Shown here in pieces: positions 60,198-64,000 of a stretch of DNA of 64,000 nt (its first letter is position 1; each line of letters opens with the position of its first letter). A program made the position numbers and the translations under genes. Under the pieces are notes generated by a model. The model made no database searches. It had not been told where the DNA came from and saw nothing but the letters and a program-made list of their open reading frames with translations. This stretch comes from an uncultured Lachnospiraceae bacterium (GTDB lineage: Bacteria; Bacillota; Clostridia; Lachnospirales; Lachnospiraceae), in contig CAJKGK010000009.1 in assembly GCA_905199445.1 (NCBI GenBank), forward strand, positions 34,559 through 98,558, written 5' to 3'.

Positions 60198-61202
60198 TTA
60201 CTGCTCACCCTTCCAGAAGGCCACAGCTTCATCCAGCCAGCCCCAGGCTTCGCTGCCTTTTCCCAAACCAAGTCCGTGAAGTCCATGTGCCACGGCTTTA
60301 AGACGGCTTGGCACACCAAGCTTTTGCAGACGATTATAAATTTCCAGACCATTGGCCTCAAAGGGCACCTGTTCATCCTCTTTGGTCTGCCATATAAATG
60401 TCTTTGGATAGTCCTCATCCAGATGATCCACCGGTGTGAAACGGGCCATCATCTCATCAACATTGGCCACATCACCGAACATGACTTTAACGGCAGCATC
60501 CATTTGAGCATCTTTTTGTGCAAAAGCCACCAGAGGGTAACAAAGACCAAGAAGCTGGGGCTTTGGCATGTGATAAGCCTTATAGCCTTCATTGGCAGTC
60601 CCCAGCTCACTGACCAGATGTCCGCCGGCCGAAAAACCAAAGGCCGCATAATCTTCGGCCACGTTAAACTGCGCTTTATGATCTATAATAAAAGAAATCG
60701 CCCTGCGAAGATCTTCCCCGGATTTCTCCGCTGCGCCTTTCACGCCGGCCCGATACTGGAGAACAAAGGCTGTGATTCCCAATTCATTCAGCCTTTGGGC
60801 CACCGGAAATGCCTCTACCAGACTGGCCACGCTCATGTAGGCACCGCCCGCACATACAATGGCAAACGGTCCTTTCTTTTCTGCCGGAAACCACAGCAGG
60901 CCCGTTCTTAATTTAGAAGTATCTTCTGCCAGCTCCTGATCCGTATAAATTTCATAATCCATCTTCACCCCATTGGTTACATGATCCACAATTGCATTAA
61001 ATCCATCCGCCATGGACTGTGGATTCCAGGCCGGCGACACAAAATTTGCCATCTTTTTAAGCGAAATTTTTTTCATTTCCTCAGGCGACGGTCCCAGGCC
61101 CTGGGCCTGTCCCTCCACAGGCTGCTGCATAAAAAACTTTTCCAGCCCCGACAGCTGCGGACAACTCAATAATTCTTCAAATGTGGTATTTTCTGTAAAC
61201 AT
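60198..61202 (-). CDS. Alpha/beta hydrolase, esterase-like
   Basis: A 334-residue alpha/beta hydrolase. The nucleophile elbow is GFSAGGH (AAFGFSAGGHLVSELG). The oxyanion region is IVCAGGAYMSVAS, the acid is near WQTKEDEQVPFEAN and the His is in AHGLHGLGLG. No signal peptide is seen, so it is cytoplasmic. The layout resembles acetyl-xylan or BD-FAE-type esterases, but the substrate is undetermined. It begins with an unusual N-terminal extension of about 70 residues without catalytic motifs (FTENTTFEELLSCPQLSGLE). The start at ATG 61202 is behind a G-rich run. It is a convergent neighbour of the LysR gene. Confidence 0.82.
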   Translation of the reverse strand: MFTENTTFEELLSCPQLSGLEKFFMQQPVEGQAQGLGPSPEEMKKISLKKMANFVSPAWNPQSMADGFNAIVDHVTNGVKMDYEIYTDQELAEDTSKLRTGLLWFPAEKKGPFAIVCAGGAYMSVASLVEAFPVAQRLNELGITAFVLQYRAGVKGAAEKSGEDLRRAISFIIDHKAQFNVAEDYAAFGFSAGGHLVSELGTANEGYKAYHMPKPQLLGLCYPLVAFAQKDAQMDAAVKVMFGDVANVDEMMARFTPVDHLDEDYPKTFIWQTKEDEQVPFEANGLEIYNRLQKLGVPSRLKAVAHGLHGLGLGKGSEAWGWLDEAVAFWKGEQ

Positions 61203-61334
61203 CAAAACATCCCCCTATCAAACCTTTGCTACATGCAATCCCGCCATCAGGCGGGCTGTATATATTACCAATGCTATTATAACAAAAAACGGCTGGCCCC
61301 GTCATAGAAATTTTATATTCCAAGAAAAATATTC

Positions 61335-61398
61335 AGAAGCAAAATAGCTTAGAAGCAAAACAGTTCAAAAATAAAATAGCTCAAAAATAAAATAATAT
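61335..61398 (+). repeat. Four tandem 16-bp repeats
   Basis: Units at 61335-61350, 61351-61366, 61367-61382 and 61383-61398 are of the form AGAAGCAAAATAGCTT and AAAAATAAAATAGCTC, two of each kind with small changes. The array ends exactly at the -35 box of the promoter at 61399. An A-rich array there could be an UP-like element or a length-variable region. Confidence 0.7.
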
Positions 61399-61428
61399 TT
61401 GACAATACCTGTCTGGATATCATATAAT
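61399..61428 (+). promoter_or_regulatory. Promoter of the RmlD-like/symporter operon
   Basis: TTGACA (61399-61404) and TATAAT (61423-61428) are both perfect, with an 18-nt spacer. Transcription would start near 61436, leaving a 160-nt leader before ATG 61597. Confidence 0.82.
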
Positions 61429-61436
61429 TTCACCGA

Positions 61437-61596
61437 ATTATAAATTCTTAAGCTCGGACTGAACCATAAAAATCAGCCGATCAGTTCTTACAGGAGCCTT
61501 AAACGATCTAATTGAACTGGCTCTGAAACTTACTTATTTTTTTCTGAAATATCCACATACTAAAAATTATAACCACTGTCAGGTAAGGAGGAATTT
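61437..61596 (+). other. Long 5' leader, possible structured RNA
   Basis: The untranslated leader of about 160 nt carries CAGTTC (61482-61487) and GGAGCC (61493-61498), then GAACTG (61514-61519) and GGCTC (61519-61523). The two pairings interleave, so they could form a pseudoknot or alternative helices. No known riboswitch family was recognised. The leader ends in AAGGAGGAATTT before the start codon. Confidence 0.3.
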
Positions 61597-62448
61597 ATGT
61601 TATTTTCAAGAAAATGTGTCTGGGTTGCCGGAAGCGCCGGGAGTCTGGGTTCTGAAATCTGCCGTCAGATTCCTGTTGAAGACTATGAACTACTTAAAAC
61701 AGATCTGGATGTTGACATTACGGATCTAAAAACCGTTACCCATTTTATGGATATGCATCGTCCGGAAGTTGTTATCAACTGCGCAGGCTTCACGGACCTT
61801 GAAGCCTGTGAACGCGATATGGTTTCAGCATATAAAGTGAATACACTGGGTGCCCGGAACATGGCCAGTGCAGCCCGGAAAATCGGTGCAAAAATTATTT
61901 ATATATCAACCGATGATGTTTTTGCAGGCACTGCCGCCAAAACACTGACCGAATTTGATATTCCCACACCATCCAGTGTTTACGGAAAATCCAAACTGGC
62001 CGGTGAAAACATGGTCAGAGAACTTAATCCCAAGCATCTGATTATCCGCAGTTCCTGGGTTTATGGCCGTTCCTCCGGGACCTATGTGGAAAACCTTTTA
62101 AATGAAGCAAAAACAAAGTCTGTCATCCAGGTACCCAACGATCAGATTAGTTCCCCCACAAGCGCCCATGTGTTGGCCAAATTTATTGTGTCCCTTCTGG
62201 AATCTACCGAATACGGCATCTACCATGCTTCCTGTGAAGGTTCCTGTACCCGCTATGAATTTGCCAGGACAATACTGGAAATGGCAGGAATTACCAATGT
62301 GACCATTGAACCCGGGCTCCTTGAAGTCATTGGCCGCCCAACAGAAGTGCGCTGTACGCTGCTGCGTAATCTGATGATGGAAATGACCGGCATTTATCAA
62401 ATGCCTCACTGGAAAGATGCACTGAACGAATATATGAATTCACATTAA
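61597..62448 (+). CDS. RmlD-like NAD(P)-dependent sugar reductase / SDR protein
   Basis: A 283-residue extended SDR protein. It has the nucleotide site CVWVAGSAGSLGSEICRQI, the central VVINCAGFTDLEACERDMVS and IIYISTDDVFAGTA. The YGKSK catalytic Tyr-Lys is in PTPSSVYGKSKLAGENMVRE, as in dTDP-4-dehydrorhamnose reductase (RmlD). RmlA, RmlB and RmlC are not in the window, so the true substrate may differ. AAGGAGG lies 6 nt before the ATG. It is followed after 18 nt by the symporter gene, an unusual partner for a sugar reductase. Confidence 0.8.
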   Translation: MLFSRKCVWVAGSAGSLGSEICRQIPVEDYELLKTDLDVDITDLKTVTHFMDMHRPEVVINCAGFTDLEACERDMVSAYKVNTLGARNMASAARKIGAKIIYISTDDVFAGTAAKTLTEFDIPTPSSVYGKSKLAGENMVRELNPKHLIIRSSWVYGRSSGTYVENLLNEAKTKSVIQVPNDQISSPTSAHVLAKFIVSLLESTEYGIYHASCEGSCTRYEFARTILEMAGITNVTIEPGLLEVIGRPTEVRCTLLRNLMMEMTGIYQMPHWKDALNEYMNSH

Positions 62449-62466
62449 AACGGAAGGAGCAGGATT

Positions 62467-63771
62467 TTGAATAGACATTTAAAAACAACCAAAGACCATT
62501 CCCAATCCAAGAGGAAAAAACCGGGACTGACCACACAGATTTTTATAGCTCTCATTGGCGGTATGCTTCTGGGATGTATCCTTCACTATCTCGTCCCGTC
62601 TGGATACATAAAGGATACGATTTTAATTAATGGCATTTTTTATGTCATCGGAAATGGATTTCTCCGTCTCATGCAAATGCTTGTGGTTCCTCTGGTATTC
62701 TGTTCAATTATTTGCGGCAGCGCCTCCATTGGAGATACCAAAACCCTCGGAAAGGTTGGCGTGAAAACCGTTGTCTTCTATCTGTGTACGACGGCCTGTG
62801 CAATCATTGTTTCTCTGGGTGTTGCACTGCTGATCAAACCAGGGTTAGGCATCCCTGAATCCGCCCTTCAGACAGCAGAAGCAGTGGAAGGCATTCAGAC
62901 AACATCCCTTACGGAAACCATTTTAAATATTATTCCAAAAAATCCAATCCAGGGCCTTGCCGAAGGAAATATGCTTCAGATCATTTTATTTGCAATTATC
63001 ATTGGTATCATTTTAGCTAAACTGGGCGAAAAGGTTGAAATCGTCTCCAACTTTTTTGCACAATTTAATGATATTATGATGGAAATGACCAATATGGTTA
63101 TGAAACTGGCACCACTGGGTGTATTCTGTCTGATTGCCAAAACATTTTCAGGAATCGGTTTTTCCGTTTTCATTCCACTTATCAAATATATGATCAGTGT
63201 GCTGGCTGGTTTAGGCATTCATCTTTTCGTCGTTTACGCTGCCATGTTTTTTATTTTTACACGCCTGAATCCATACCATTTTATAAAAAAATACCTTCCC
63301 GTCATGGGATTTGCCTTTTCTACGGCAACTTCCAATGCCACCATCCCTCTGGCGATCGAAACACTGAAAGATAAAATGGGCGTTTCCAGGAAAATCTCTT
63401 CCTTTACGATTCCCCTGGGCGCCACCGTCAATATGGACGGCACAGCCATCATGCAGGGTGTTGCCGTTGTTTTCGCCTCTCAGGCCTTTGGGATTCCATT
63501 GACGCCAGCCGATTACGGTACCGTTATCCTCACGGCCACACTGGCCTCTATCGGAACTGCCGGCGTTCCAAGTGTGGGACTGGTCACTCTGACCATGGTT
63601 TTCGCCTCAGTAGGCCTGCCAACAGAAGCCATCGCTTTGATTATGGGAATTGACCGTTTGCTGGATATGGCCCGAACAACAGTCAATATCACCGGTGACG
63701 CCCTCTGCACATCAATTGTGGCTTTCCAGGACAAAAGTATGGATGTGGAAGTATTTAAGAAAAAGCTTTGA
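62467..63771 (+). CDS. Sodium/dicarboxylate or glutamate symporter (DAACS family)
   Basis: A 434-residue membrane transporter. The start is TTG 62467 with GGAAGGAG 7 nt upstream. Family landmarks are VPLVFCSIICGSASIGDTK, the serine-rich hairpin region FSTATSNATIPLAIETLK, PLGATVNMDGTAIMQG and IMGIDRLLDMARTTVNITGDA. It moves glutamate, aspartate or C4-dicarboxylates with Na+ or H+. The basic N-terminus (NRHLKTTKDHSQSKRKKPGL) is cytoplasmic. It is the last gene of its operon and is followed by a strong terminator. Confidence 0.92.
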   Translation: MNRHLKTTKDHSQSKRKKPGLTTQIFIALIGGMLLGCILHYLVPSGYIKDTILINGIFYVIGNGFLRLMQMLVVPLVFCSIICGSASIGDTKTLGKVGVKTVVFYLCTTACAIIVSLGVALLIKPGLGIPESALQTAEAVEGIQTTSLTETILNIIPKNPIQGLAEGNMLQIILFAIIIGIILAKLGEKVEIVSNFFAQFNDIMMEMTNMVMKLAPLGVFCLIAKTFSGIGFSVFIPLIKYMISVLAGLGIHLFVVYAAMFFIFTRLNPYHFIKKYLPVMGFAFSTATSNATIPLAIETLKDKMGVSRKISSFTIPLGATVNMDGTAIMQGVAVVFASQAFGIPLTPADYGTVILTATLASIGTAGVPSVGLVTLTMVFASVGLPTEAIALIMGIDRLLDMARTTVNITGDALCTSIVAFQDKSMDVEVFKKKL

Positions 63772-63871
63772 TGTAGATAAAGCATCGGATCCTTGCTTTC
63801 GTTTCTCGGGAAGAAAACAATATCGCTCATGTGGATTTAGAAAAACCAGATAAATCAGATAAAAAAATATA

Positions 63872-63920
63872 AACATAAAAACTGATCAGTCACAAGAACG
63901 GACTGATCAGTTTTTATGTT
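63872..63920 (+). terminator. Bidirectional terminator
   Basis: AACATAAAAACTGATCAGTC (63872-63891) pairs with GACTGATCAGTTTTTATGTT (63901-63920), a 20-bp perfect stem with T-runs on both strands. It closes the operon about 100 nt after its last gene. Confidence 0.9.
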
Positions 63921-64000
63921 ATTGGTAAGCCGAGAAAGCAAAACAGAGAGTATGAAACTTTTTCTGTAAAATAATGTTTAAAAGGTTCTTCTATGATAAA
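63921..64000 (+). other. Window end, possible start of the next gene
   Basis: AAAAGG is followed after 7 nt by ATG at 63993, which would start a coding region beyond the edge. With three codons visible this cannot be judged. The rest of the stretch shows no recognisable feature. Confidence 0.2.

Noticed and set aside
1434..64000. CRISPR array or tRNA/rRNA genes
   Set aside because: No regularly spaced repeats with unique spacers and no cloverleaf or rRNA-like segments were recognised; repeated blocks found were tandem without spacers or inside coding linkers.

Overview
This 64 kb window looks like the chromosome of a low-to-moderate GC Firmicute, most likely a gut Lachnospiraceae of the Blautia kind. 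The evidence is the secE-nusG-rplK-rplA-rplJ-rplL gene order with an L10 leader, strong AGGAGG ribosome binding sites, TTGACA/TATAAT promoters, Gram-positive wall enzymes (LtaS, sortless choline-binding proteins, LCP ligase) and E/S/T-rich linkers in secreted proteins. The family call is inference from protein character; no rRNA lies in the window. Almost all genes are on the minus strand.

Layout. Positions 1-5350 hold a partial zinc-ribbon/YARHG membrane protein, a decayed TnpB fragment, and the ribosomal operon rpmG-secE-nusG-rplK-rplA-rplJ-rplL with its own RNA regulators (two L1-site mimics and an L10 leader). Positions 5.4-12.1 kb carry an LtaS-type lipoteichoic acid synthase, a ComF-family protein with a small upstream gene, and an AraC-regulator/alpha-xylosidase pair. 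Positions 12.3-28 kb are the first surface polysaccharide locus: an LCP wall-polymer ligase, then one long operon reading 27945 to 14228 (polyprenyl-phosphate sugar transferase, UDP-galactopyranose mutase, four GT2 enzymes, Wzy, Wzx) that ends with two secreted repeat proteins, an L,D-transpeptidase and an NlpC/P60 hydrolase. Positions 28.2-37.7 kb hold a GtrB/CsbB-type transferase, two acyltransferases, a GT-C-like membrane protein, a YfhO protein and a GH25 lysozyme carrying the same wall-binding repeats, followed by recD2.

Positions 40-44.1 kb are a phosphocholine operon: a three-domain HTH-LicC-LicA fusion, a second LicC and a BCCT transporter. Positions 44.2-54.2 kb are a second surface glycan operon, opening with UDP-glucose dehydrogenase and containing GT2/GT4 enzymes, a sulfotransferase-like protein, a second flippase and a second GT-C paralogue. 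The right end (54.2-64 kb) has an MreB/Mbl protein, a heterodimeric-type ABC exporter pair, a divergent LysR regulator, an esterase, an RmlD-like reductase and a dicarboxylate/glutamate symporter.

The parts fit together as a surface-construction region. Choline would be imported by the BCCT protein, phosphorylated by LicA, activated by LicC and placed on a surface glycan. The secreted lysozyme, L,D-transpeptidase and NlpC/P60 proteins carry repeats of the choline-binding type and could dock on that decoration. The phosphocholine transferase (LicD) needed to complete the route is not in the window.
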